Below the pieces are notes generated by a model. That model was not told the origin of the DNA. It worked only from the letters and a program-made list of their open reading frames with translations, and did no database searches. The position numbers and the translations under genes were made by a program. This document shows positions 52,713 to 64,000 of a stretch of DNA of 64,000 bases, in pieces; position 1 is the stretch's first letter, and each line of letters begins with the position of its first letter. The DNA comes from Coprinellus micaceus. Lineage: Eukaryota > Basidiomycota > Agaricomycetes > Agaricales > Psathyrellaceae. Location of the stretch: NCBI GenBank assembly GCA_951394405.1, contig OX596339.1, forward strand, positions 2,418,001-2,482,000. The letters run 5' to 3'.

Positions 52713-55700
52713 GTTACTGCTATCTTTAAAATCATTTTATAAGGAAGTGACCTGATTAAATGTGGAGGTTGCTTAGGCCTTTTTGATTTCAAAATCAGAC
52801 ATTTGGACTGGTTAAATCAAAAATGAAAATCATTCCAATTATCATTTACATCACTGCCTGTGGCTTGCCAGATCAGGGTTAAATCACACATTTGGTAAAC
52901 AAAATCACACATTCAGAATACCAAATTGTGCCTGCAGAATTCTAAATCACACACTTTATTAGTGAAATCAGACCTTTCATAAGCAAAATCAATTCATTCA
53001 GCATCCCAAATCATGCATTCAGCTAGCAAAATCACATTTTCAATATTCCAAATCAGTCATTTCATGAGCCAAATCACAGTGCCAGCATTTCAAATCACAT
53101 ATTTGGTGAGCCAAATCATGCATCTGGCTGGCAAAATCAAACATTGGGTCACCAAAATCACACCTTGAATGGCTGAAATCATGCATTGGATTGCTGAAAT
53201 CACATATTGGCTTGGTAAAATCACACATCAGCTTGCCAAATCACACATGGGATGACCAAAATCATACATTCAGTTGCTGAAATCATATATTGGCCTGCTG
53301 AAATCACACATCAGCTTGCCAAATCACCCATTGGCTTGCTGAAATCACACATTGGATGACTGAAATCACACATTGGCTTGCCGAAATCACACATCCAGTT
53401 GCTGAAATCATGCATTGGGTGACTGAAATCACCCACTAGGCTGCCAAAATCACTGTTTCAGAATCAAATCAAAGATGCCAAATTTGAAATCACCCTTTCA
53501 ACCATCAAATCAGAAATCTTGAATTTCAAATCACTATTTCAAATTGTGAAATCATAGTCTTTCTGAGCAAAATCTTGACATGCAGGATTGAAATCACACC
53601 TGGTAAAACAAAAATCACTGTTGATTAATCTCAAATCTTCTTCTGAACTGCAATTGCCACAATGGTAATCATAATACTAAAATCAATGTTTGTGTCTGTC
53701 AAATCACACTTTTACATGAAAATCATATGTAAATATCTTAATGTTAGAATACAGGCATAAAATAGTGATGTTACATCTAAATCAAAGGCTAATTGTGGAA
53801 AATGTCACAGGTGAAACCAAGTGATGATGTTACATTTGACTTTGATTCACCTTGATTTGGATGACAGCCTTCCTTTGCATACAGCAGTTATCTCTTGCTG
53901 TGATTGGGTGTAGCATGTGTTTCTCACCTTCTAAATGTACATACTAAAAAAGCTGAACTTGTTGGTTCCCATTGTAATGCTCATGATTTCAATTCAATTT
54001 TCTCACCTTTTGGTTTATTGACATGCATGTAAAACATGCCAGTATGGACAAGCTATCTACACATACATTGAAAGCATGGAGGTTTAATATAAGCATTGAA
54101 ACTGCACTCAGATTTCATGATGTCATGAAGGTGTTGATTTGATCACTCTGGTGACATGTGTGGGAAATCAACTATATTGGTGAGAATCAGATTCAAAAAT
54201 GATTTAGAACACAAAAACTCCCAAGGAAAATGGATGAGATATGGGAAAGATACAACAGTAACACCAGTTAGAGCAGACAACAAGATTGGATGTTATTGCA
54301 GTTTGAGAACTGCTGGTTTCCAAAGGACCATTTCTGCTATATCTTTGGATTGACTGCCCTGTTTCCTTAGCTGTTTCTTTGTGAGTGGTATGAAATTGTT
54401 GTGGGTGTCCAGGTATGGGGTGGATAGAGTGTGGGAACCTACACAGCCACCACAATTGAGCAAATTCTGATAAATTTGCTCTCTTGAATAAACAAGACTC
54501 AAATGGGTGATTCATGCTATCTCCTTGCATGGAATAAGCACAGATTTGACCTAACATACCTTTGTAAATCAATTTTTATCATCCAATATCATATTATTAG
54601 CCATTAAAGTCAATTGTAGTGCTTCCAAACACAACAGTATTTGACCATTTGTACTAAGCAAAGTATGTGGTACATGGAACTTTGAGAGGTTCCAATGTAC
54701 AAATCCAAGTCAGATTCTGTTTTCAGAGAAAATGAAACAAATGAATTGGTGACTGGATCCATGGATGATGAAAATCAAGGTGGTTAGTATGTTTGATTCA
54801 AGAGTGGTATCCATTCATCTGGGACTCTGGGACACAAAAAAGTAGTTTTGAAGAAATTAAGAAAGCAAAACTAAAGGACTGTGATTTGAATACCAAAACA
54901 GTGATTTGAAGCAATAAATGGATGATTTTTGTTTTACCAAGTGTGATTTCAATCCTGCATGTCAAGATTTTGCTCAGAAAGACTATGATTTCACAATTTG
55001 AAATAGTGATTTGAAATTCAAGATTTCTGATTTGATGGTTGAAAGGGTGATTTCAAATTTGGCATCTTTGATTTGATTCTGAAACAGTGATTTTGGCAGC
55101 CTAGTGGGTGATTTCAGTCACCCAATGCATGATTTCAGCAACTGGATGTGTGATTTCGGCAAGCCAATGTGTGATTTCAGTCATCCAATGTGTGATTTCA
55201 GCAAGCCAATGGGTGATTTGGCAAGCTGATGTGTGATTTCAGCAGGCCAATATATGATTTCAGCAACTGAATGTATGATTTTGGTCATCCCATGTGTGAT
55301 TTGGCAAGCTGATGTGTGATTTTACCAAGCCAATATGTGATTTCAGCAATCCAATGCATGATTTCAGCCATTCAAGGTGTGATTTTGGTGACCCAATGTT
55401 TGATTTTGCCAGCCAGATGCATGATTTGGCTCACCAAATATGTGATTTGAAATGCTGGCACTGTGATTTGGCTCATGAAATGACTGATTTGGAATATTGA
55501 AAATGTGATTTTGCTAGCTGAATGCATGATTTGGGATGCTGAATGAATTGATTTTGCTTATGAAAGGTCTGATTTCACTAATAAAGTGTGTGATTTAGAA
55601 TTCTGCAGGCACAATTTGGTATTCTGAATGTGTGATTTTGTTTACCAAATGTGTGATTTAACCCTGATCTGGCAAGCCACAGGCAGTGATGTAAATGATA

Positions 55701-55825
55701 ATTGGAATGATTTTCATTTTTGATTTAACCAGTCCAAATGTCTGATTTTGAAATCAAAAAGGCCTAAGCAACCTCCACATTTAATCAGGTCACTTCCTTA
55801 TAAAGTTGATTCTACTAACAGTAAC
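52713..55825. mobile_element. FB2: foldback element with ~0.9-kb near-identical arms of ~21-bp units
   Basis: The left arm 52713-53617 is repeated inverted at about 54923-55825, and a 62-residue dummy frame is identical in both arms. The arms are degenerate tandem units of about 21 bases of the type AAATCACACATTGGCTTG, roughly forty per arm. Ends read GTTACTG...CAGTAAC; the outermost ~25 bases diverge more than the rest. The loop (53618-54922) has no transposase. No clean target duplication: left flank is LINE-B (+), right flank LINE-A (-), so a rearrangement has occurred at or after insertion. Confidence 0.85.
54181..54400 (+). other. Loop core of FB2 resembling the FB1 loop
   Basis: Blocks CAGATTCAAAAATGAT...AAGGAAAATGGA (54188-54235) and ATATCTTTGGA...GTTTCCTTAGCTGTTT (54339-54376) correspond in order to 14582-14629 and 14734-14773 in FB1. 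A 65-residue frame covers the first block, but coding is unproven. Confidence 0.5.
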
Positions 55826-55833
55826 CACTCGGG

Positions 55834-56537
55834 AGTGAATCTGCGCGGCGATCGAGCAAGCAAATTGCTCAATGGTCGGCGTCTGAGTATACATTCATGA
55901 GGTGCATGGGTTCGTCACCTGCGAACAGGGAGATAACCATTACATCTCAGTCGTCGATAAGATCCTGACGGTAGGTTGGACGAAGAACATCCAATCTCTT
56001 ATTTACGTAGGCCATGACATGTGGACGTGTCTCAGGCTCGGTAGGAGGGACCATGCAGGTCCACTTGGGATGGCGGGGCGAGCCCCATACCGCTGTACCT
56101 TCCTTGTCATGCGCGGAGGGAGCGTGGCGAATGAGCCTCCAAGGGGGCTCTTGCAAGAAAATGATATCGAACGATTTACATTGCGATTCGAGGAGTACTA
56201 CAAGGTCCTTAGGAGACTTAGCAATATTGAAAGATAGAACCCTAATCTTCCGTAATGTTGTACTAGACATTAGGAGGGACTGGGTGAGATTGAAGCCTGC
56301 CATGATCTTGACGATCACATACCTGCTTGTTGAGAGCGTTGATCTGGGCGCGGTTGAACCTCGCGTACCAGAACGGACAGTTCGACGACTCGGCGTCGTG
56401 GCCTTCCTTCCTGCAGTTGATACAACGTACACGATGGGGGCAAGTAGGGATATCCTCCGCGGTGGGAGGGATAGGCTTTGGGAGTTGCTTGGGCTTGCCC
56501 TTGCAACAGCTCGCATGGTGGCGATGCTCATCCCGAG
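55834..56537 (-). pseudogene. LINE-A fragment: ORF1 end and ORF2 endonuclease start
   Basis: The minus strand encodes the last ORF1 knuckle (CINCRKEGHDAESSNC), the overlapping ATG (ATGTCTAG here) and the first ~140 residues of the endonuclease (VFLQEPPW-type region, PTYRQDLIDD). It is cut by copia-1 LTR on the right and by the FB2 junction on the left. A stop and several changes occur near 55950. Confidence 0.88.
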
Positions 56538-56790
56538 TGTTGGAACTTGGTGACTTGGTGACTCCACCCTTATCCATCCTTATCCATTCACAGATCACCC
56601 TTATCCATCATGATCTTCCCCTTCATCAGTTATCTTGATCTAATCGGACTTAGTTATCATATCTGCATCATCTAGCATCATGTGACCTGATTTCTGTGTA
56701 TCAACACTCCATGTATTGCCCTGAGGCCCCTTAGTTCAGTACTCTGACCTAGAGGCTTCAGTGTCCCTGCCCCCAGTTACACTTTCAACA
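56538..56790 (+). repeat. Copia-1 5' LTR, 253-bp form
   Basis: TGTTGGAACTTGG...CACTTTCAACA, intact ends, followed by primer-binding site and leader. It interrupts the LINE-A fragment. Confidence 0.92.
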
Positions 56791-57496
56791 AGTTATGAGC
56801 CCCACGCTCTGAAGACCTCCTTCGTCGTTGTTTCTGCCCTCACCCCACTGCGTACACATCCCTCACTCGTTCCCCAACGTTTCACGCATCTACGCCCGCC
56901 GGTTCTCTCGCAATCGGCCTCCCAATTCTCGACGACTTCGACCCTCGTTTCCCGGCCTCCCTTTGCTGCTGGCCCCTTGCTGTCTCGCCCAGTCGACTCG
57001 ACGCCAGCGTTTCTAGCCTCCCTCTCGTTCCCTGCCACGTAGCTTGCCAGCTGATCGCAGGATCGGCCCATCTTTCTGCAGCCCCAACTCATTCCCTTTG
57101 GGGTTCCCTTTGTCTTCGCTATTTCGGACCGACTACTCGGTTCCCTCGGTTCCTCGCTTCCGCACAGGCTCACCGGTACGGTCCCCTACTCGCTCCCGCG
57201 ATTTGGACACGTCAGCCGCAGCCTGCCACGTCGTACGGCCTCTTTTGTTCTGAGTGCTCAACTCGGTCCGATCTCCCTTCGCATTCTTTTGTTGATTGCG
57301 AGTCCGCTGTCACCCGCACACCCTTCCTTCAACGTTCAACGTATCCCTCACACCGTCCTCGACACGCCACCGCAACGACTGAACCGCCAACTGCAGCCCC
57401 TTCGACGCTGCGACGCATTCTTTCCCCCCAGCCTCAACTCTCTCCCATCTCCCTTCCAGGCAGATCGATATTCGATTGTCTGTAGCAGCTCTCCCA
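56791..57496 (+). promoter_or_regulatory. Copia-1 primer-binding site and full leader
   Basis: AGTTATGAGCCC (56791-56802) matches the initiator tRNA-Met anticodon arm. About 700 bases of C/T-rich leader follow before the gag ATG at 57497, the most complete copia-1 leader in the window. Confidence 0.75.
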
Positions 57497-57714
57497 ATGG
57501 CCTCATCAGGACCCAACTTTCCGAAACTCGGTGGGACCAACTACCCTTGCTGGTCCGGCGATATGGAGGCCTGGCTCAAAGCCTGTGGCCTCTGGCGCAT
57601 CGTTATGGGTCTCAGTGCTCGCCCTACCTTTGCCTCTATTGCCCCTCCCACTCTGGACACCGAGTCTTCGACCCCTGGCTCTACTGCAAAAGCAAAGAAG
57701 GCCGCAGCAGCAGC
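57497..57714 (+). pseudogene. Copia-1 gag N-terminus, truncated by LINE-B
   Basis: ATG at 57497. NFPKLGGTNYPCWSGDMEAW and LKACGLWRIVMG match the copia gag N-terminal pattern (K-L-x-G-x-N-Y-x-x-W). After about 72 residues the frame runs into the LINE-B poly(T). Confidence 0.88.
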
Positions 57715-60700
57715 TTTTTTTTTTTTTTTTTTTTTTTGAATTCAGTTTTTATGTACCGGGGCACAAAGGCAGTCCGGTCGCTAGCTAATACACAAAGTAT
57801 TTCTATGATACATACAACCGGCAGTTACAGACAGACGCATAAACGCAGCGATAGGGCGAAAGATAGGACTCCCCCGAAGCGAAGTCCACGACTCGTGTGC
57901 GAAGCCTTGGTAGGCGACGCCAGAAGGACAAGCTTTATCGCGGTGCCCCTCCCCAGACTTAGCCGACCGGCTACTAAGTAAACGTGTTTCGATCCAGGCT
58001 CTGGGGGGTTCTCCACACCCCCGATAGGCACCTCCGTAGAAGGCCCAACTTAGTCCAGCGCTCATCCGCAATCAGTTGTGGAGACTGACACGTCACGCCG
58101 GCTACCCAGTCCTACGTGCATAAACCGTTGGCCTTTACAGCCTGGTCCAGGAAGGGCCGCAAGCCGCTCATCCAATACCCACTGGCGGTGAGTGACAATA
58201 TTGGAACCCAAATGAAAACGCGGGTGGGTTCTCCATCAAGAATCCGACGAACTCTCGCAAGAAGCGGGGAATCCGATCGAGAGTTTCAAGCACTCCACAG
58301 TGCGTGAAGATATGACGCCGGGTCTGCGTTGGGTGACCGCACTCACATTCGTGAGTGTCATGGCCTGGAATATTAAACCATCGATAGTACTCGCCTGTCG
58401 GGGCATGATTGAGAACCGCTCTGGCAAATCGAGCGCAGAGTACATTGTCCTCGTTGACATTACGTAGCCACGTACCGCCATTGGCGTACGTGGGACGAAG
58501 AGGCTTCCCCTTGGGGTCGCTGAACACCAGGAACTGATGTCCGAGATAGTTAGGGTCGCGGGCCAGAGTGGTCCACGCATCTAACGCTGAGTCGGCAACG
58601 TGCTTGCGCACGCTATCCAACGAAGTTTCCGGCCTCTCTCCCAGGACGATGGGAGGGAGGCTGCGGGCACGAAGGTGTGCCTGATGTTGAATCCCCCATT
58701 CCAACTTGGAGGGGACCTCAACGAACATGACCTTGCGGTCAGGGAACCCTGACAGCCAGGTGGCTAGCTTCCGACAAATGGTAAGCGAATGTGCCTGCCC
58801 GGAATGGAGAGACGGGTCTACCGCTCGTTTTGCCATGGCAATGGAGTCGGTGAAAATGACTATCCGGTCGCAATCTTCGAGGGACGAACCCTTAAGGACT
58901 GCATTCCGGATCGCAAAGAGCTCGGCGTCAGACGCCAGCACCTTGCCCGCTGCCCAGGCAGACGAGCCAGATAGGTCGATCGGGCCTTCGAATACGAAGG
59001 CCGCGGTCGCATGATGCCTGGTCGATGTCTTGGGAACAGACGCATCCGTCCCAAAACACGCCGTACGCAGTTGCCCACGCGCGACGTTGAACAGGGTATT
59101 GAGTTCGGTACGCCTCCGGTTGAGGGGTTCCTCACCATAGGTATCGTACTCATTGAACTTGACCTGGGCCTCGAAGGGGTCCATAAGTCGAAGACCTGGC
59201 AAGGCCTCCTCCGCGACAGGGGAGAAGACCTCCGTGAGCGAACCCAGATTCTTGGCCGTCTGAGTAATCGCATCACGCACCTTGCCCTGCTTCTCGAGTG
59301 GAAGCCAGACAGATGAACCGTAATGTGGGTCGGCGCCCTTCCGGAACTCCTCAGGTAAGAGGGAGCGGAGAGGATGTGTTTCCGATAATGTCGCCGTCCT
59401 GAAGACCGCCCGTTGGGACAGCTTTCGAAGATGGAGACGAATGGGAGGGAGGCCTGCGAGGCACTCAACTCCTCCAGTAGGGGACGTGCGAAACGCCCCC
59501 ACAATCCAGCATGCGGCTTTACGTTGCATGGTGGACAGAGCTTTGAGGGCGCCAATATTCTTGGCTCCTTCATAATACCAGAGTCTATGTCCGTACGTTG
59601 CGACCGGAAGGACGCAAGCACGGAATAAGATCCGTTTGTTCTTGGGAGTTAACCCTCGAGTAGAATTGCCCAGCATTCTCATCGCCATGACGGTGGTGAG
59701 TGCTTTGCAGGTGTAGTATCGTACGTGCTCCTGGAAAGTGAGCTTCCGATCAAAGTAGAAACCCAAATATCTCCAAAACTTTTTGGGTTTGAGGGGGGTG
59801 TCCCCTGTGAAGGGGGCGAACCCAAGGTCGATAGGGCGATCCCAACCGGACTGCGCTCTACTGAAATGGAACAGCTCGTTCTTGGTGTGTTCCATCACCA
59901 AGCCCGCTGCTGTAAATAAATCGAACATAACCGCGTATGCATGGCGAAGCATCACGCAGTTCGTTGCGATGTCTGGAGACTGAGCCGCGAAGGATCCGTC
60001 GTCCACATAGGATATGAGAGTGGTGCCAAGGCCCCGCTCCCGTATGCGATATAGCTTCATGATAGGAGCTACGATGAGTGCAGACAGGACTGGGGACAGG
60101 GCAGAGCCCTGGCCCACTCCAACATCCGCGCGAAAGGGTTCCGAGGTGTAGTTGTTCCACACGTAGGACGTGTGTCGCTCCACCAGGTATGATTTAAAGA
60201 AGGCCACCACCCGAGGGTGGAAGCCCATCTTGCGAAGTACCTCGAGTAGGAACTCGTGGTTGATCGAGGGGAAGAACTGAGCAATGTCGAAAGCCAATAC
60301 GCTCGTATGATACCCCTTGGCCCAACCTGTGCGCACGAGGTGTGTCAGGTATAAGCCGGCGTCTTCGGTGGAGCGCTGACGCACCCCTCCCATCTGATTA
60401 GGATCGACAAGATCATACTTGATCATGTCGAACTGAAAGCGGTTGGAAATCATCTTTTCAACCAATTTACCGAGGGTGTTCAGGAGCACAATGGGCCTGA
60501 ACGCCTTCGGCGTAGAGTAGGACGGTTTATTCGGCTTGGGGATGATAACCGATACCGAGTCCTTGAAGTGCTTCGGCCAATGCCCCACCTCCATGCATGC
60601 ATTAGCCAAATCGATAATGAGACGCTCGCACTCAGGTGCGGCGAGGATGTACTTCAGGTGAGCCCACGTTACATGGTCAGGGCCTGGAGCGGAGCATGAT

Positions 60701-61356
60701 GAACACGCCTGGAGAGCCTCTCGCAGCTCCAGAGATGAGAATATGGGCCACTCTCGGACATCGAGGTCCTCCAGCGGTTCCAGTACGCTCGTATCGATCG
60801 GACGATCGTTGGCTGCATTGTAGGTGCCGTGTAAGGCACCCCAAAGCTGGCCGAGTTCGTGACAAGGCTCTCCGTTGAATTGGATAGCCTCGCTCGGAGG
60901 GTTTTTGCGCTCCTTGATCCAGGACATAAGATCCCAAGGACGCCCATGAGTTTCTGAGATATCTTTGATGCGCTCATCAAAGAACTCGCGTTTGGTCTTT
61001 CTTACAACAGACCGGAATGCATGGCGAGTCTCGGGGGAGTTATCCCCTTGATACTCGTCATACGCCTTTTGACACTCTTCATCCCACCACTTTTTGGAAT
61101 GAGGAGTGACAATGTATTCTTCAGAGTGGGCAAGCCAAGCTCTGTTGAATACGTCCACGATAGCAGAGGAGAGGGAGTCAATCCCCTCTCTGGTACCGAG
61201 GTCGTGTACGCCGTTAAGCGCCGGCAAATCTTGCATGACTTGCACTAAGAATTCCGTCTCTGAATCCGACTTGGGTTTCAGGGTACGGCCTTGGATCCTC
61301 TCGACCGCATGGTCAAGGTGGATGACAGAGGTGAGCGGAACATGGTCCGACTCACC
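57715..61356 (-). mobile_element. LINE-B copy 3 (minus), interrupted by LINE-A
   Basis: Poly(T) 57715-57737, a 3' UTR with the shared terminal motif, and ORF2 back to the endonuclease, where LINE-A is inserted. The rest of LINE-B presumably continues beyond the window. Confidence 0.92.
58168..61356 (-). pseudogene. LINE-B copy 3 ORF2: endonuclease end, RT, RNase H
   Basis: Uninterrupted from the endonuclease end (SDHVPLTSVIHLDHAVERIQ) to the natural C-terminus. RT: LAFDIAQFFPSINHEF, GQGSALSPVLSALI, SYVDDGSFAAQSPD. RNase H: FGTDASVPKTSTRHHATAAF, ASDAELFAIRNAV, VIFTDSIAMAKRAVDPS. C-terminal HECECGHPTQTRRHIFTHC. No internal stop, so apart from the LINE-A insertion this is the best-preserved LINE-B ORF2 here. 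Confidence 0.93.
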
Positions 61357-64000
61357 TTTTTTTTTTTTTCTTTTTTTTTTTTTTGAAATCAGCTTTTATA
61401 TACCGGGGCACGATGGCAGTCCGGTCGCTATCAACATACAAAGAGAGCGCGAGCGTCACTAACTAAGTACTACTGCAATTATGAAACACAAAGGATTGAC
61501 GATTTGGAGACGCCCGGCGCTTGAAGTTTTACCCCCAACCAGCAGTCAGACAATGAAAGGCCTTGCGGCACTAACAGATCGGTATGTTGAATCGGCGTTC
61601 CCACCCAGCCCAGTCCAATCCCAGCCAGTACCAGTCCACCCCAAGGTGTTATGGGCCCCGGGGGCACGCCTTGCCTGCCCCCGAACGGTGTCCCTCACGG
61701 TAACCGCGCTTCGGGTACCCCTCATCCGCATCAGTTGCAAGGACTGACACGTCAGGGTACCTACCCACTTCCCTTCACGTGAGACCTTTAACCAGCCAAG
61801 ACCAGTCCAACCCAAATGAGGCCGCCTTTTCTCAACCATCCCCCTGTGGGGCGTATTGGAACCCGAAGGCGAATGCCTTTGGGTTATCCTCTAAAAACCA
61901 AACGAGTTCTCGCACGAAGCGGGGATCCCGATCGTATGTTTGCAGCACACCGCACTGCGTAAATATATGGTGCCGAGTTTGCACCGGACAGCCGCATTCA
62001 CATTCGTGATTGTCATGGCCAGGTATGCGGAACCGGGAGTAGTACTCTCCAGTAGGCGCGTGGTTGAGAATGGCCCTGCACATACGTGCACAAAGCGCAT
62101 TACTCTCATTTACATGTCGGAGCCATACTCCCCCATTGGAGTATGTCGGACGGGTTGGCTTCCCCTTGGGGTCGCGCAGGACCATGAACTGGTGCCCTAG
62201 ATAATCTGGGTTGCGTGCCTGAGTAGCCCACGCGTCCAGTGCGGAGTCGGCGACGTGTTTGCGCACGCTGTCGAGAGAAGTAGCGGGTCTCACCCCCGCA
62301 GGAGTGGGAGGGAGGCTCCGCGCGTGCAAATGAGCACGATGTTGAAGACCCCACTTCAACTTGGAAGGGGTCTCGATGAAATCCACCCGTCTGTCCGCCT
62401 TGGCGGCAAACCAGGTGCGGAGGGCCTTGCAGGTCGCAAGCGAAAACGCCTGGCCCGAATGGATCCCCGGATCGACTGCTCTCTTAGCCATGGCCAGAGA
62501 GTCAGTGAATATCGCAATCCGATCACAGTCTTCTAGGGCCGTGGCCCTTCCAACTGCCATACGAATCGCTAGGAGCTCGGCGTCCGACGACAGGACACGT
62601 CCTGCCACCGTCACTCCCTTGCTCCGTTGATTGCCTAAGCCTTCGTATACGTAGGCCGCGGTCGCATTATGCCTGGTGGTCTTGGGGACAGACGCATCCA
62701 CCCCCATGCACACCGTGCGGTTGTTGGTACTCAGCGAGTTCCATAGAGTGTTCAGTTCCTGTCGGCGTCGTTCGAAGATGTCTTCGCCGTACCGCTGGAA
62801 ACTGTTGAAGTGGACTTGGGCCCCATAGAGGTCCATCATCCTCGATCCTGGAGTGTTTTCGACCGCACATGGCTCGAACTTCTCCGTCAGTTTGGGCAGT
62901 CCCCTGAGGGTCTGGCCTATAGCGTCCTTTACGTGGCCGCGGTTCACCGGGGAGAGGTGACAGGCGGCCCCATAATGGGGGGAGGCACTTCCCCTGTGCT
63001 CCTCCGGTAAGAGGGAGCGCAGGGGATGGGTGGGAGATAATGTCGCCGTCCGGAACACTGCGCGTTGCGACAGTTTCCGGAGGTGAAGACGAATGGGTGG
63101 GAGGCCTGCAAGGCACTCCACTCCCCCAGTAGGGGACGTACGAAACGCCCCTATTATCCAACATGCTGCTTTACGCTGCATGGAGGTTAGAATCTTGAGT
63201 GCGCCCTGAATCTTGGCGCCCTCATAATACCACAATCTATGTCCGTACGTGCAGATAGGGATCACACACGCTCGGAACAAGATGCGTTTGTTCTTGGGCG
63301 ACAGCCCTCGAGTAGAGTTACCGAGCATCCTCATCGCCATTACGGTGGTGAGGGCTTTGGTCGAGTAGTACCGGATATGTTCTTTGAACGACAGGAACCG
63401 GTCGAAGAAGAAGCCCAAGTAGCGCCAATACTGCTTGGGTTTCAGTGGGGTGTCCCCTGTGAAGGGGGCATAGCCGAGATCAAGGGGCATACGGAAGTCC
63501 GTATGGCCTTTGGAAAAGTGGAAGAGTTCTGTCTTGTCGTGTTCCAAGACGAGCCCTGCCTTTGTAAACATATCGAAAAGACACTGGTATGCATGATAGA
63601 GATGCACGCAGTTCTCTTCGATATCTCGAGACTGGACGATGATAGTGCCATCGTCCACGTATGAGATCAAGGTAGCGAGTTTCCCCTCTGGCCTCAACCG
63701 AAATAGCTTCATGATTGGAGCTATGACAAGGGCAGACAATACGGGTGAGAGGGCAGAGCCCTGTCCCACCCCTACGTCCGCCCGGAAAGGATCCGAAGTA
63801 GAGCCATTCCACACATAGGATGTGTGGCGCTCCACCAGGTAGGATTCAAAGAAGGTCACCACCATCGGATGGAAGCCTTGCTTTCGAAGTACCTCGAGTA
63901 GGAACTCGTGGTTGATGGACGGGAAGAACTGGGCGATGTCAAAAGCAACAACGCTTGTCTTTAACCCTGCTGCCCATCCCGTTCGCACCAAGTGCGTCAG
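61357..64000 (-). mobile_element. LINE-A copy 5 (minus), runs off the right edge
   Basis: Poly(T) 61357-61384 with one C, then the typical LINE-A 3' UTR and ORF2. It lies inside LINE-B. Its 5' end and second target duplicate are outside the window. Confidence 0.92.
61832..64000 (-). CDS. LINE-A copy 5 ORF2, partial (RT, RNase H)
   Basis: Open from the window edge to the natural stop, over 720 residues. VVAFDIAQFFPSINHEF, GQGSALSPVLSALV, SYVDDGTIIVQSRDIEENC, GVDASVPKTTRHNATAAY, SSDAELLAIRMAV, IFTDSLAMAK and HECECGCPVQTRHHIFTQC are all intact. Upstream coding sequence lies beyond 64000, so whether the copy is full length cannot be told. Confidence 0.92.
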   Translation of the reverse strand: MTHLVRTGWAAGLKTSVVAFDIAQFFPSINHEFLLEVLRKQGFHPMVVTFFESYLVERHTSYVWNGSTSDPFRADVGVGQGSALSPVLSALVIAPIMKLFRLRPEGKLATLISYVDDGTIIVQSRDIEENCVHLYHAYQCLFDMFTKAGLVLEHDKTELFHFSKGHTDFRMPLDLGYAPFTGDTPLKPKQYWRYLGFFFDRFLSFKEHIRYYSTKALTTVMAMRMLGNSTRGLSPKNKRILFRACVIPICTYGHRLWYYEGAKIQGALKILTSMQRKAACWIIGAFRTSPTGGVECLAGLPPIRLHLRKLSQRAVFRTATLSPTHPLRSLLPEEHRGSASPHYGAACHLSPVNRGHVKDAIGQTLRGLPKLTEKFEPCAVENTPGSRMMDLYGAQVHFNSFQRYGEDIFERRRQELNTLWNSLSTNNRTVCMGVDASVPKTTRHNATAAYVYEGLGNQRSKGVTVAGRVLSSDAELLAIRMAVGRATALEDCDRIAIFTDSLAMAKRAVDPGIHSGQAFSLATCKALRTWFAAKADRRVDFIETPSKLKWGLQHRAHLHARSLPPTPAGVRPATSLDSVRKHVADSALDAWATQARNPDYLGHQFMVLRDPKGKPTRPTYSNGGVWLRHVNESNALCARMCRAILNHAPTGEYYSRFRIPGHDNHECECGCPVQTRHHIFTQCGVLQTYDRDPRFVRELVWFLEDNPKAFAFGFQYAPQGDG

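Noticed and set aside
53040..53228. Small protein in FB2 arm (also 55312-55500)
   Set aside because: The frame is a by-product of the 21-bp repeat; its residues simply repeat CDF/HDF and both copies are mirror images.
52740..53600. CRISPR-like array (regular ~21-bp repeats)
   Set aside because: No constant repeat with unique spacers, no cas genes, eukaryotic context; units are contiguous degenerate tandem copies mirrored in an inverted arm.
57044..57253. Short open frames in the copia-1 leader as genes
   Set aside because: C/T-rich leader upstream of gag; no conserved residues.

Overview
The window is fungal, most likely from a basidiomycete (inference). The only host gene has eight introns of 46-57 bp where measured exactly, each with GT...AG ends and most with a CTRAY-type branch site. 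The rest is a GC-rich graveyard of Tad1-like non-LTR retrotransposons (LINEs), Ty1/copia elements, a Tc1 transposon, hAT-like non-autonomous elements and foldback elements. I see no RNA gene and no bacterial-type feature.

Layout. 1-4717: a nine-exon host gene of unknown function whose 5' end lies outside the window. 4718-7390: AT-rich spacer holding an inverted-repeat element (FB3). 7391-13146: a dismantled minus-strand copia ('copia-2') containing a SINE-like insert, an apparently intact Tc1 transposon, an oppositely oriented LTR and a hAT fragment. 13482-16156: foldback element FB1, with 8-bp target duplications. 16165-16905: a SINE-like stretch with a tRNA-type promoter. 16906-39310: fragments of a second copia family ('copia-1') mixed with copies of a LINE family ('LINE-A') and pieces of a second ('LINE-B'), including a 1.36-kb inverted duplication. 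39311-52708: a nested stack in which LINE-B sits in copia-1, a full-length LINE-A sits in LINE-B (15-bp target duplication), and a hAT-type element sits in LINE-A (8-bp target duplication). 52713-55825: foldback element FB2, with ~0.9-kb near-identical arms built from ~21-bp degenerate units. 55834-64000: more LINE-A, copia-1 and LINE-B, nested again and running off the right edge.

How the parts relate. LINE-A and LINE-B each encode a gag-like ORF1 with zinc knuckles and an ORF2 with APE endonuclease, reverse transcriptase, RNase H and a C-terminal His/Cys motif. ORF1 and ORF2 overlap by a few bases in both families, which suggests coupled translation. The families share the start of the 5' leader and the last ~50 bases before poly(A). 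Both copia families carry a primer-binding site matching the anticodon arm of initiator tRNA-Met. Several coding lesions that destroy catalytic residues or create stops are CpG to TpG/CpA changes, as expected from methylation-driven decay.

The most novel material is the set of non-autonomous elements (FB1, FB2, FB3, hAT-type element). Each is built from its own short repeated word, and the loops of FB1 and FB2 appear to share a conserved core that recurs at 13198-13245.
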